DNA of 64,000 nucleotides from CAWEYO01 sp963813315. GTDB lineage: Bacteria; Pseudomonadota; Alphaproteobacteria; Rhizobiales; Rhizobiaceae. The position numbers were made by a program, and so were the translations under genes. Positions 1-8,710 of the stretch are shown here, in pieces (the stretch's first letter is position 1; each line of letters begins with the position of its first letter). The notes below the pieces were generated by a model. It did not search any database and had not been told where the DNA came from. It saw only the letters and a list, made by a program, of their open reading frames with translations. The stretch covers positions 186,001 to 250,000 of the forward strand of contig CAWEYO010000014.1 in assembly GCA_963813315.1 (NCBI GenBank), written 5' to 3'.

Positions 1-525
1 CAGCTCGTCTTCGCCAACGAGGAACTCGATCTTACGATGCGGCAGGCCGACTGTGCGATCAGGTTGCGCCAGCCGCAGCAGCCGGACCTCATACAGCGCC
101 GCCTGTTCACGGTGCATCTGCATCTCTTTGCGGCACCTTCCTACATAGAGCGCTTTGGGCGGCCCGCAAACGTGGAGGACCTCGACAAGCATCGCATCAT
201 CACGTTCGGCGAGCCGGTGCCATCATTCCTGCGCGAACTGAATTCTCTTGAAACCATGGGCCGACCAGAAGGCGACCGCAGGCATGCGACGATTCAGATC
301 AACGACCTGATGTCGGTCCGCCGGGTGGTCAAGAGGGGCGTCGGCATAGCGATGTTGCCCGACTACATGGCGGACAAGGACTCGGGCCTGGTGCAGATCC
401 TTCCGGAGATAGAAGTTCCGTCCTTCGACACGTTCTTCTGCTACCCCGAAGCGATGAAGAATCAGGCAAAGCTCAAGGCGTTTCGCGATTTTGTGTTCTC
501 GAAGGCGCGAAGCTGGTCATTTTGA
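1..525 (+). CDS. LysR-family regulator, C-terminal part (VtlR/LsrB type)
   Basis: The reading frame is already open at base 1, so the winged-helix N-terminus lies outside the window. The visible 174 residues are a LysR effector-binding domain. Recognisable parts are the stretch DCAIRLRQPQQPDLIQRRLF, then LFAAPSYIERFG, and GVGIAMLPDYM near the end. From memory these resemble rhizobial LsrB and Brucella VtlR, which control surface and stress functions and AbcR small RNAs. The gene is followed by a probable AbcR-like sRNA, which supports this subfamily. LysR membership is secure; the VtlR/LsrB assignment rests on recalled similarity and context. Confidence 0.8.
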   Translation, partial: QLVFANEELDLTMRQADCAIRLRQPQQPDLIQRRLFTVHLHLFAAPSYIERFGRPANVEDLDKHRIITFGEPVPSFLRELNSLETMGRPEGDRRHATIQINDLMSVRRVVKRGVGIAMLPDYMADKDSGLVQILPEIEVPSFDTFFCYPEAMKNQAKLKAFRDFVFSKARSWSF

Positions 526-552
526 GAGCTCAGAGCTCAGAGCTCAGAGCTC
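525..552. repeat. 4 x 7-bp tandem repeat
   Basis: AGAGCTC occurs four times in perfect tandem, starting at the last base of the LysR stop codon. The array is palindromic (GAGCTC) and could vary by slippage. No function is evident. Confidence 0.9.
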
Positions 553-643
553 GACGGCATCGGCCCGAAATCGATTTTCGGCAAGCACGACGCGAAGATT
601 TAACTGCCTATTTTTTCTACATTATTTGGCAGAGAGGGGCGTA

Positions 644-659
644 CATGCAAAAATGCATG
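644..659. promoter_or_regulatory. Palindrome upstream of the sRNA promoter
   Basis: CATGCA-AAAA-TGCATG is a perfect 6+4+6 palindrome about 20 bases before the proposed -35 box. It contains a T-N-A style dyad of the kind LysR regulators bind. Assignment to the neighbouring LysR protein is inference. Confidence 0.35.
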
Positions 660-679
660 GGTGAAATGCGTCGAGAAAG

Positions 680-708
680 CTTGTTTTTCGGGCAGGTGAC
701 GCCCATAT
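680..708 (+). promoter_or_regulatory. Putative sigma-70 promoter of the sRNA
   Basis: CTTGTT (680-685) and CCATAT (703-708) are 17 bases apart, close to the rhizobial housekeeping consensus CTTGAC-N17-CTATAT. Transcription would begin near 714-716. Confidence 0.5.
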
Positions 709-714
709 CAAAAT

Positions 715-830
715 CATCTCCCGGGCGCGTTCCTCCTCCCATTAGCGCCTGTGAGTGTTCCCCTCTGGAGGTTTGGCCTTAACGGGCACTTCCAATCAAC
801 TCAGCCGGATCGTTTCGATCCGGCTTTTTT
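715..830 (+). ncRNA. Probable AbcR-family (alpha-r15) small RNA
   Basis: A transcript of about 115 nt from the promoter to the terminator fits AbcR-type sRNAs, which are Hfq-dependent repressors of ABC transporter mRNAs. It contains unpaired-looking CCTCCTCCC (about 731-739) and TCTGGAGG (about 765-772), pyrimidine- and SD-like motifs that I recall in the alpha-r15 family. It ends in a perfect intrinsic terminator. There is no convincing open frame. The location next to a VtlR/LsrB-type LysR gene agrees with the known link between VtlR and abcR genes. The start is inferred from the promoter only. Confidence 0.6.
803..830 (+). terminator. Rho-independent terminator
   Basis: AGCCGGATCG (803-812), loop TTT, CGATCCGGCT (816-825), with a run of six T (825-830). 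A perfect 10-bp stem followed by a U-tract makes this the clearest intrinsic terminator in the window. Confidence 0.92.
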
Positions 831-902
831 GTTGCCGTCTACGCCTTGGCGGATCCGATCCTGACGGAATCGTTGAGCCGCCTAATGCTTTGTCCCGCAA
901 TT

Positions 903-1014
903 CCGGACGGAAAACCGGTTCCCACTTTTCCTGGAATTGCTCGCTCTTGGTTCGCACTCGCCCATTGTCCCCAACCGGACGGAAAACCGGTTCCCACTTT
1001 TCCTGGAATTGCTC
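903..1014. repeat. Two direct copies of a short RIME-type unit
   Basis: A 40-base unit at 903-942 is repeated identically at 975-1014. It begins CCGGACGGAAAACCGG and ends CTGGAATTGCTC. Its core, GGTTCCCACTTTTCC, is shared with the larger RIME-like elements elsewhere. The second copy runs into the stop codon of the EF-G-like gene on the minus strand. The stretch 831-902 holds nothing I recognise. Confidence 0.85.
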
Positions 1015-3066
1015 TAAGCAGCCTTGCCGCTCGCGTTCATCGCTTCGTCGGCCAGTCGCCCGGTCAATTCCGCCATATGATCAAAATGCGCCGTGTAGCT
1101 CGCAACGCCAGCCGTCGCCGAGCGCAGCTCGATGATCAGGTCCCCTATTGCGGATTGGGGCATGGTCGCTTCCACGACATCCCATCCGGGCCAGCCGGGG
1201 CGGGCGTCGTAACCCAGGATCTGGCCGCGCCGCTGCGGGATGATAGCCGTGATCTTGGCCGTGGCATCGTTCGGAGTATAGATCTCCACCTTCATCACGG
1301 GTTCGAGCAGCACGGGCGAGCATGACGCCATTCCCTCTTTCATCGCCAGTTTGGCAGCCATCTGGAAAGCCATATCGGAGGAATCGACGGAGTGGAAAGA
1401 GCCGTCCGCAAGGTTGACGGCAATGTCGACGACTGGAAAGCCCAACGGACCGGCCTTGAGGTAGTCCCGCGCCCCGGTTTCCACGGAGGGAATGTACTGC
1501 TTGGGAACGACGCCTCCTGTGATTGTGTCGGTGAACTGGAATCCGGTTCCGCGCGGCAGAGGCTTGATGTCAAGCACGACGTCGCCGAACTGGCCGTGAC
1601 CTCCCGACTGCTTCTTGTGGCGGCCCCGCTGCGAAGTCGATTTCTTGATGGTTTCCCGATATGGCACGGCCGGCGCATGACACTCGACCGGAATCTGGTT
1701 CCTGCCCTCAAGGCGCTCCACAGTAACGCGCAGATGCATCTCACCGTGACCCGAGACGACCATTTCGCTGGAGTCCTGATGGTGACTAATGTGCAGCGAC
1801 GGGTCTTCCTCGGCAATGCGGTTGATTGCGGCGGAGAGCTTGACGTCGTCCTTGCGTTCCTTGGAGCGCAGCGCCATCGAATAAACGGGCTGGGGAACCT
1901 TCAGACCGACGAGCACCGGAATTCCACCCTTGACGGAGGTCAACGTGCTCCCTGTCCTGGCCTCGTCGAGCTTGCCGAGCGCAACGGTTTCGCCCGCGTT
2001 CGCGGATGCATGTTTCGCCTGGTCCTTTCCGAGCATTTGGTAGATACCGGAAACCTTCACTGCGTCGCCGCCGGAAACGATGAGTTCCGACCCGTCCGCA
2101 ACCGTGCCCGAAAGGATACGCGAGATCGAAAGCTTGCCGCCGTGCGCCGTATGGATGGTTTTCATGACCTGCACAACGGTGCTGTTGCCGTCGGCCAGGC
2201 CGAGCCGCTTTCGCGTTGTGGCAACGTCCGGCGCGTCGTGTCGAAGGGCCTTGAGAAGGCGCAACACGCCATTGCCCTTTTCCGCGGAGCCGATCAGCAC
2301 CGGAGTTACCATTCCTTCCCGCAGATCGGCCGCAAGGTCGTCGAAGATGGCGTCCCTCGGAGGCTCGATCTCATCGAGCAGTTGTTCCATCAACTGGTCG
2401 TCATGATCGGCAAGTGTTTCGAGCATCGAAAAGCGCGCCTCAACCTCCCGGGCCTTCTCATCTCCGGGAATTTCGGCGATCTCGCTTTCGGCATATTCGC
2501 GGTAGATATAGGCGCGTTCCAAGGCCAGATCGATCGAGCCGATGACGATGCCTTCCTTGCGGAGCGGAATCTGCCGCAACAGAAGCGGCGCGTTGCTCGC
2601 CGGCTGCAGAAGCTTCAGTGTATCGCGAACGCCTGCCACCCCTTTGTCGATCTTGTTGAGGAAGAGAAGCCGCGGCACGCCGAGATCGTCAAGCTTGCGC
2701 ATGATCAGCTGCAAGGCGGGGATTTTCTTCTCGTCCGCCTCGGCGACAACAACGGCAATGTCGCATGCTGTAAGGACCGGCTCTGCCTCGAACGAGAACT
2801 CGATCGAACCCGGACAATCTATGAGGGTAAGACTGTCACCCATGAATTCGGTGGTGGCGACTGTCGCCTCGACGCTCATCTGGTGCGCGCGCAGATTCCG
2901 CTGAGTGGTCGCCGATGGTATTGCCGGACGCGACGGGATTCTGTCGTGGAATTGCGCCGGTGCGCGCAAGGATTGCTTCGAGAAGGGTCGTTTTTCCGCT
3001 GGCGAACGGACCGACAATGGCGATGCATTTCGGTCCCGTAAGCCTGCCTCCAGCGCGTTTTCCCAT
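1014..3066 (-). pseudogene. Elongation factor G-like translational GTPase, frameshifted
   Basis: This is the rhizobial EF-G-like GTPase, a paralogue of FusA of about 683 residues. The first part, from ATG at 3066, reads MGKRAGGRLTGPKCIAIVGP and holds the Walker A loop GPFASGKTT. The downstream frame holds switch II (DCPG), the NKID G4 motif, and EF-G domains II to V to the stop at 1014. The two parts lie in different frames. Joining them at about 2895 by dropping one base gives SAE-LRAHQMSVEATVATTEF, which fits the family. An open frame starting at 3119 spans the distal part but would lack the P-loop. A sequencing error is possible. The exact function of this paralogue is not established. Confidence 0.8.
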
Positions 3067-3252
3067 ACTGACCTGACCTCCTCCTCACGCGATGTTCCAA
3101 TGAGGCGGCGGCCGGCCACCTCCGACCGTCGCGCGGCGGATGGAGCGGAGCCGCATCCTGCCGGAGGGCATCGTCACACGGCTTTTCGCGAAGGGCAAGA
3201 GGATGTCCGTCGCATGGCCGCAGAAGCGGCGGCCATGCTGTTCGCGGTTCGC

Positions 3253-4455
3253 TCAGTTGAGCGAAGCCGTGAAGCGCTGAATTCGCGCGCATGCTTCCTC
3301 GAGCAGGGCCTCCGACGTTGCGTAGGAAATTCGGAAATTCGGACCAAGGCCGAAGGCCGAACCGAACACCACTGCCACGCCTTCGGCCTCCAGAAGCTCG
3401 GTGCAGAAGGTTTCGTCGTTGTCGATAACTTTGCCCGAGGCCGTCTTCCTGCCGATCAACCCGGCGCAGGACGGATAGACATAGAAGGCACCTTCCGGGC
3501 TGGGGCATGAGATGCCACGCGCCTGGTTGAGCATCGAGACAACGAGATCGCGGCGATTCTGGAAGATCGCCTTGTTCTTTGCGATGAAGTCCTGAGGCCC
3601 GTTCAACGCCTCCACCGAGGCCCACTGCGCTATAGTGCACGCGCCGGAGGTCTGCTGGCCCTGGATCATGTCCATCGCCTTGATAAGTTCGACCGGCGCG
3701 GCGCCGTAGCCAATGCGCCATCCGGTCATGGCGTAAGCCTTGGACACTCCGTTCATGGTGAGCGTTCGCGCATAGAGCTCCGGCTCAACCTGGGCGATCG
3801 TCGTGAAGACGAACTCCCCGTAGGTGAGATGCTCATACATGTCGTCAGTCAGAATCCACACATCCGGGTGTCTGAGCAGCACGTCTGCCAACGCACGAAG
3901 TTCCGCCTCGGTGTAGGCGGCGCCCGATGGGTTGGATGGCGAGTTCAGCATCAGCCATTTGGTTCGCGGCGTGATTGACTTCTCAAGATCGGCGGCGGTC
4001 AGCTTGAATCCGTTTTCGATCGTTGTCCGAGCGAAGACGGACTTGCCGCCGCAAATAGCCACCATCTCCGGGTAGCTCACCCAATAGGGCGATGGGATCA
4101 CAACCTCATCGCCCGGGTTCAGCGTCGCCATGAAGGCGTTGAACAGAATCTGCTTGCCGCCAGTGCCGACAATGGTCTGCTCGGGCCTGTAGTCCAGCTT
4201 GTTCTCACGCTTGAATTTCCTCGCGATCGCCTCACGCAGCGGCGCAATGCCGGAAACCGGCGGGTATTTGGTTTCACCCCGGCGGATCGCCTCGATCGCG
4301 GCGTTCTTTATGTTGTCCGGCGTGTCGAAGTCCGGCTCGCCAGCGCCGAGGCCGATGATGTCGCGGCCCGCGTTTTTCAACTCGCGCGCTTTCTGCGTTA
4401 CGGCTATTGTGGCGGAAGGCTTCACGCGGGAAAGGGCATCGGCAAGAAAAGCCAT
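3253..4455 (-). CDS. aatA: Aspartate aminotransferase (class Ib, PLP-dependent)
   Basis: The 400-residue length is typical of class I aminotransferases of subgroup Ib, which transfer the amino group of aspartate (and sometimes prephenate or aromatic substrates) to 2-oxoglutarate. Visible features are the substrate-side Lys12, the NSPSNPSG motif around Asn175, Asp204, the PLP lysine in NGVSKAYAMTGWRIG (Lys239), and the C-terminal arginine in NFRISYA. No signal peptide is present, so it should be cytosolic. It closely resembles AatA of Sinorhizobium. It stands alone, 186 bases from the EF-G-like gene, with no clear operon partner. Prephenate aminotransferase activity is possible, because Lys12-type enzymes can be bifunctional. 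Confidence 0.9.
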   Translation of the reverse strand: MAFLADALSRVKPSATIAVTQKARELKNAGRDIIGLGAGEPDFDTPDNIKNAAIEAIRRGETKYPPVSGIAPLREAIARKFKRENKLDYRPEQTIVGTGGKQILFNAFMATLNPGDEVVIPSPYWVSYPEMVAICGGKSVFARTTIENGFKLTAADLEKSITPRTKWLMLNSPSNPSGAAYTEAELRALADVLLRHPDVWILTDDMYEHLTYGEFVFTTIAQVEPELYARTLTMNGVSKAYAMTGWRIGYGAAPVELIKAMDMIQGQQTSGACTIAQWASVEALNGPQDFIAKNKAIFQNRRDLVVSMLNQARGISCPSPEGAFYVYPSCAGLIGRKTASGKVIDNDETFCTELLEAEGVAVVFGSAFGLGPNFRISYATSEALLEEACARIQRFTASLN

Positions 4456-4722
4456 GACGATTGTCTCCAGAGATCGCTCAGCGCGCTCGCGCAGCAGCGC
4501 GCCTTAATGTCCGATGCCGTGGCCTTCCGCAAGAGCAGATCAGGTATCTTCGACTTGTGCCGCGATTTTGGGTGCGTTAACGGGCGGTAAAACCTTGGGC
4601 GCATATTGTCTGCAGGCGAGTATCAGCGGAACATCGGAGCAAGACGGATCGTGTCGCAAGATTTCGGCCTCGTTCGCCGTCACTTCCACGCTGCGCCGCA
4701 TCAGTCAACCGGCGACGGCGGC

Positions 4723-5595
4723 ATGATGAAAACCCACGACCGCCCGGCACCGTTCAGCGAGTCGATCCTCGTCGACGACAATGGCATAAAGTACGGGATC
4801 TATGGCGACTTCCGTCTGAGGTCGGCCTACCAGCCGATTTTCCGGCGTGAAGGAGCCACGCTTGTGCCTTTTGCCGTGGAAGGTCTGGTCGCGCCCTGGC
4901 TGGCGGGCAAGCCTGTCCCGGCTCTGCAATTGTTCGGCGCAGTGCCACCGCAAGACAAGCTGTTCGTTGAGGGCATGTGCCGTGCGCTGCACCTGCTCAA
5001 CCACCACACTATTGGGGTCGAGGGGCTGGAGCTCTTCTTCAATTTCGATCCGCTCGTCAACTGCGACCTGGAAACCTCGCTTCTCGAAATTCGCCTTATG
5101 GCCGGCCGGCTGAGCGAAATCGGGCTTGATCCGGCATTGCTGGTCTGTGAAGTCACCGAAGCGCAGGTGCATAAAGGGGACGTTCTTTCAGCGCTCATGG
5201 ACGAGATGAGAGCGCTGGGGGTTCGCATCGCTGTGGACGATTTTGGGGCAGGCCATTCGACCGTCGAGCGCTTTGCGCTCGTCAAGCCGGATTTCGTCAA
5301 GATAGACGGCGCCTGGTTTCGCGGTTTGCAGGATAGTGCGCAATCTGCGCGGCTTTTCCCCCCGGTCGTAACGGCATTCCAGGAGCTCGGCGCGAAGGTG
5401 CTGGTGGAAGGCATCGAGACAGCCGGGGAGTTGCAGGCGGCCCTCGATGCGGGCGTGGATTGCGTGCAGGGATTTTTTCTGGCCCAGCCAGCGCTTGCGG
5501 GCATGGGATTCGATCAGACGCCGAGACCAATCAGCGCCCTCCTTTCGGGGGAGGCCAAGATCGTGACGCTTCGGCCGAAACATCAACGCAACTGA
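4723..5595 (+). CDS. Stand-alone EAL-domain protein (c-di-GMP phosphodiesterase-like)
   Basis: A 290-residue protein made almost wholly of an EAL domain, with no GGDEF, PAS or membrane segment, so cytosolic. The signature motif reads EGL (FAVEGLV) instead of EAL. The other catalytic-type positions are present: Asn in FFNFDP, Glu in CEVTE, the Asp pair in VDDFGAGHS, Lys in PDFVKID, Glu in VEGIE, and Gln in VQGFF. It may therefore still hydrolyse c-di-GMP, but this is uncertain. The start at the ATG pair 4723/4726 is preferred over an upstream TTG at 4606, which would add 39 residues of low-complexity sequence. Confidence 0.8.
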   Translation: MMKTHDRPAPFSESILVDDNGIKYGIYGDFRLRSAYQPIFRREGATLVPFAVEGLVAPWLAGKPVPALQLFGAVPPQDKLFVEGMCRALHLLNHHTIGVEGLELFFNFDPLVNCDLETSLLEIRLMAGRLSEIGLDPALLVCEVTEAQVHKGDVLSALMDEMRALGVRIAVDDFGAGHSTVERFALVKPDFVKIDGAWFRGLQDSAQSARLFPPVVTAFQELGAKVLVEGIETAGELQAALDAGVDCVQGFFLAQPALAGMGFDQTPRPISALLSGEAKIVTLRPKHQRN

Positions 5596-5657
5596 TGGCT
5601 ACTGCAAAACAAATCGCTGGATCGATCTGGCCGCCTCGCTGATACTCGCCCCGAATA

Positions 5658-5766
5658 CTAAAGCGCATTGCTTCGAAACGGATTCATGCGACGCGCTCTT
5701 AGGCTATTGTTTCTGTGCATGTCGTTGTCCCAAAAACCGCTGCGCACTTTTGGGCGACATGCATTA
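5658..5766. repeat. 109-bp intergenic repeat, copy 1
   Basis: Starts CTAAAGCGCATTGCTTCG and ends GGGCGACATGCATTA. It matches 62233-62339 almost base for base in the same orientation. It has internal palindromes (AAGCGC/GCGCTT and GCATGTCG/CGACATGC). It ends 10 bases before the glutathione transferase start codon. Confidence 0.9.
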
Positions 5767-5776
5767 GGTGGGCGCA

Positions 5777-6400
5777 ATGATTACGATCTATGGCATGACA
5801 GACAGCGGTAACTGCTACAAGCCGCGGCTTCTTCTGGCAAAGCTTGGCAGGCCCTTCCGCCACGTCGAGATAAATTCGCTGAACGGCTCGACGCGCCTGC
5901 CCGGGTTCCTGGCCAAGAACCCGAACGGAAAAGTGCCGCTCCTGGAGCTGGAGGACGGCCGTCTGCTGGCGGAGTCGAATGCGATCCTGCTTTTTCTCGC
6001 CGAAGGTACACGTTTCCTGCCAGACGACAGCTACCGGCGTGCTCTCGCCTGCCAGTGGCTGTTTTTCGAGCAATACAGCCACGAGCCCTACGTGGCCGTC
6101 AGGCGTGCCATCCTAAAGTATCCCGAGCGGGCAAAGGAAGCCACGCCGGAACGACTGTCTTCTACGCTGGCCGGCGGCAAGAAGGCGTTCGCCGTCATGG
6201 AAGAGCAGCTCGAGCGCACGCCCTTCCTTGCCGGCGATACGATCTCTGTCGCCGACGTCGCCCTTTATGCCTACACGCACGACGCTGATCTCTACGGTTT
6301 TGAACTGGCCGCCCCCATTGTCGACTGGCTCCGGCGGGTGAGCGCCGACGAGGCGCATGTGCCGATCGGCTGGCTTCCCAAGTCTGTGGAGCCTGACTGA
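5777..6400 (+). CDS. Glutathione S-transferase family protein
   Basis: A 207-residue soluble protein with the GST fold. The N-terminal thioredoxin-like domain (MITIYGMTDSGNCYKPRLLL) contains the GSH-site motifs NPNGKVPLLEL and LLAESNAILLFLAE. The helical C-terminal domain has the N-capping box in DTISVADVALYAY. The catalytic residue is probably a Ser or Cys near TDSGNC, as in beta/nu-like bacterial GSTs. The ATG at 5777 is chosen over the GTG at 5768, because GGTGGG at 5767-5772 serves as ribosome-binding site. The repeat at 5658-5766 fills its upstream region. The substrate is unknown. Confidence 0.85.
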   Translation: MITIYGMTDSGNCYKPRLLLAKLGRPFRHVEINSLNGSTRLPGFLAKNPNGKVPLLELEDGRLLAESNAILLFLAEGTRFLPDDSYRRALACQWLFFEQYSHEPYVAVRRAILKYPERAKEATPERLSSTLAGGKKAFAVMEEQLERTPFLAGDTISVADVALYAYTHDADLYGFELAAPIVDWLRRVSADEAHVPIGWLPKSVEPD

Positions 6401-6572
6401 GAATTTGCCGTGGCGGGACGTTCCGTCTTCATGGGGCCCTCTTCATCGGGCAACCGAAACTTTCCGTGTGGCACGAACGTATAAGTCCCCATTGGTAGCC
6501 AAATCGGCTATGATGAAGTTGCGGATGCTGCCTTTGCAACTTCCAGGATGGTGGCATCCCGGTGGAGGCAAT

Positions 6573-6899
6573 ATGAAAAGGATCATTCTTGCAGCGACGC
6601 TGGTGGTGTCTGCACTGCCCGCTCACGCTATCTCCCGCTACAGTTCGACCAGCATGAGCTGCGGCGAAGTCAGGGCGACCATCTTTGGGGATGGCGCCGC
6701 GATCATGCGCTATCAGTCAACCCGCACCCCGGGTCTGCCGCTATATGGACGCTACGTCCGCAACGACCTGTTTTGCCAGCACGACGAGTGGGCGAAAACG
6801 GTGTTCATTCCGGCCGCCGACACCCGGCAGTGCCCGGTCTACGAGTGCGAGAAGGTCGACTTCGACGATTTTCCATTCTTCCGTATGAGACGGCATTGA
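6573..6899 (+). CDS. Small secreted protein of unknown function
   Basis: A 108-residue protein beginning MKRIILAATLVVSALPAHA, a clear Sec signal peptide with cleavage after AHA. The mature part (about 89 residues) has four cysteines (MSCGE, LFCQH, RQCPV, YECEK), suggesting two disulfides in the periplasm. A good ribosome-binding site (GGTGGAGG) precedes the ATG. I do not recognise the family. It lies between the GST gene and the convergent alkyltransferase gene. Confidence 0.7.
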   Translation: MKRIILAATLVVSALPAHAISRYSSTSMSCGEVRATIFGDGAAIMRYQSTRTPGLPLYGRYVRNDLFCQHDEWAKTVFIPAADTRQCPVYECEKVDFDDFPFFRMRRH

Positions 6900-6918
6900 G
6901 GCGTTGAAGGCCGATGCT

Positions 6919-7476
6919 CTAGAACCCGAATGATGCCTGCGCTGGCGGCGACGGGCCGACATCGACACCTTCCAACCCAAGCAGCCGTTCCTTCGTTTCG
7001 GCGCCGCCTGGCGCCGAAAAGCCGCCAATCTTGTTGCCGGCTGCAAGGATGCGATGGCAGGGAACAATGATCGGGACAGGGTTCCGGCCGAGCGCCTGAC
7101 CGGTATCGCGCGCCTGGCCGGGATAGCCGGCACGTGCGGCCAGTTCGCCATAGGTGGTTGTTTCTCCGAAGCGGAGCGTGCGGGCAGCGTCGTAGATTGC
7201 CAGCCTGAATGCGTCACAGCCCGCCATGTCCAACGGCGCTGCCGAAAAATCGACGGATTCCCCGGCGGCATAGCGTTTCAACATAGCGACGACGTCCGCG
7301 ATTTTCGCGCTCGGTTCGCTCTCGACGCCATTGACGACGCGCCTTTTCAGCCGCCGCTCGGTGTTCATGCGGTCGCGCTCGGGCAACTGCAACTGCGTTA
7401 CCCCCGTTTCGCTCCACGCGATGCCCAGCCAACCGATCGATGTTTCAATCAGGCAGTAGTTTTGGACAGAAGACAT
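6919..7476 (-). CDS. ogt: Methylated-DNA-[protein]-cysteine S-methyltransferase
   Basis: A 185-residue suicide repair enzyme that moves the O6-alkyl group of guanine to its own cysteine. The active-site motif PCHR sits in VPIIVPCHRILAAG. The DNA-binding helix region TYGELAARAG and the GGFSAPGGAETKERLLGLEG tail are present. There is no Ada N-terminal zinc domain, so the Ogt type fits. The ATG at 7476 (MSSVQNYCLIETS) matches the usual start; upstream in-frame ATGs at 7530 and 7560 would add residues not expected in the family. It is convergent with the secreted-protein gene. Confidence 0.88.
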   Translation of the reverse strand: MSSVQNYCLIETSIGWLGIAWSETGVTQLQLPERDRMNTERRLKRRVVNGVESEPSAKIADVVAMLKRYAAGESVDFSAAPLDMAGCDAFRLAIYDAARTLRFGETTTYGELAARAGYPGQARDTGQALGRNPVPIIVPCHRILAAGNKIGGFSAPGGAETKERLLGLEGVDVGPSPPAQASFGF

Positions 7477-7661
7477 GGGGTGCCGATCCGTGCGCGTTGC
7501 ATACGTTCCATGTTGCATATGTTCTATCATAAGGCCGTCTCCGGTACAAATCAGGAACAACCATCAGACTATATGTGGCGGCCGCCTATGCGGCCACCCA
7601 AATCCAGTCTGTTGCTGACGCAACGGCCATCATGTAAGGAGGACAGGGCGGAGCGACTGCG

Positions 7662-8327
7662 ATGGGGATTGAGGTGGCTTTGCCCGGAATGCGGACATCT
7701 GTTTTGATTGGCGTGTTGCTTTCGCCCATCGGCCTCTCGGCCTGCACATCTGCCGGCGGCGATGCGGCTGGGAGCCTCGCCATGACACCCACATCTGCTA
7801 TTGACCTTACGCTTCCCGGCACTGTTGCCGTCGTGCCGACCGCCTTAGCGGCTTCCCCGAGTACGCCTGCCAATGTCGGCGCAGTGCCGTCCGCCCCCGC
7901 GGTTGCGGAGGCGGCATTTGCGCCCGCCACGCCCGTCAGAACGGTGAGCGATGTCGATGGCCTGATTGCAAAATATGCCGCCGTCTACGAAGTGCCGGAA
8001 GAATTGGTGCGGCGGGTGGTCAGGCGGGAAAGCAATTTCAATCCATCCGCTTACCACAAAGGCTATTGGGGGCTGATGCAGATCAGGCACGCCACGGCGC
8101 GCGGCATGGGCTATGACGGGCCGGCCAAGGGCTTGCTCGATGCTGAAACCAACCTCAAATACGCGGTCAAATATCTGCGCGGCGCCTGGCTGGTCGCCGG
8201 CGGCAATCATGACCAGGCGGTGAGGCTTTATGCCCGCGGCTACTACTACGACGCGAAGCGCAAGGACTTGCTGGACGAGACCGGCCTCGGCACCGACCGC
8301 CGCCGGCGCATGGCGACCAGTTCATAG
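7662..8327 (+). CDS. Lytic transglycosylase lipoprotein (SLT domain)
   Basis: A 221-residue protein. The N-terminus has a hydrophobic stretch ending in the lipobox LSAC (cysteine at about residue 28), predicting an outer-membrane-anchored lipoprotein. An Ala/Pro/Thr-rich linker follows (residues 30-90). The SLT catalytic domain has the glutamate in RRESNFNPSAY and the GLMQIRHATARGMGY motif. Such enzymes cleave peptidoglycan to form 1,6-anhydro-MurNAc ends. AAGGAGG lies about 20 bases before the ATG at 7662; an ATG at 7689 (MRTSVLIGVLL) would also keep the lipobox. Confidence 0.85.
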   Translation: MGIEVALPGMRTSVLIGVLLSPIGLSACTSAGGDAAGSLAMTPTSAIDLTLPGTVAVVPTALAASPSTPANVGAVPSAPAVAEAAFAPATPVRTVSDVDGLIAKYAAVYEVPEELVRRVVRRESNFNPSAYHKGYWGLMQIRHATARGMGYDGPAKGLLDAETNLKYAVKYLRGAWLVAGGNHDQAVRLYARGYYYDAKRKDLLDETGLGTDRRRRMATSS

Positions 8328-8356
8328 AGCGGAACGCCCCGCGTCCTGAACGGCGC

Positions 8357-8436
8357 TAGAGCGTCGGTCCCGAAAGTGGGAACGGGTTTCGGGAAAAATC
8401 CGATGCTCAAACAAAGAGATATTGCGGCAGCGCTGA
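8357..8436. repeat. RIME1-like repeat
   Basis: Contains TCCCGAAAGTGGGAACGGG and the arm ATCCGATGCTC, the core of the two-hairpin intergenic element seen throughout the window. The second hairpin is degraded. The rest of the gap 8328-8710 holds no gene I can support. Confidence 0.8.
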
Positions 8437-8710
8437 TTCCGTAAGTTTCCGTAAAGCGCCCGCCGCTCTAACGAGGGGGCTCGCGAGCCTCGTTCTCCAA
8501 ATTATTGTTTTTTCACATGATCCCGCCAACAAATCTGTCGCTAGGCCGGGTGATGCGAGGGCGCCGAAGTGCGGACAGCCATCCCCGTCCGGTCCGAGCG
8601 CCCCGAACTTTCGGCCACTTCGGCCGGCTTTGGCCATGGCGCCACAGGTGAATCTATCATTTCGTGAATTTTTTGGTACTTTTGACCTAGGGTGGGTTGG
8701 GAGCAAGTTA

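Noticed and set aside
2880..2900. Programmed frameshift in the EF-G-like gene
   Set aside because: No slippery heptamer or stimulatory structure is visible; an indel is simpler.
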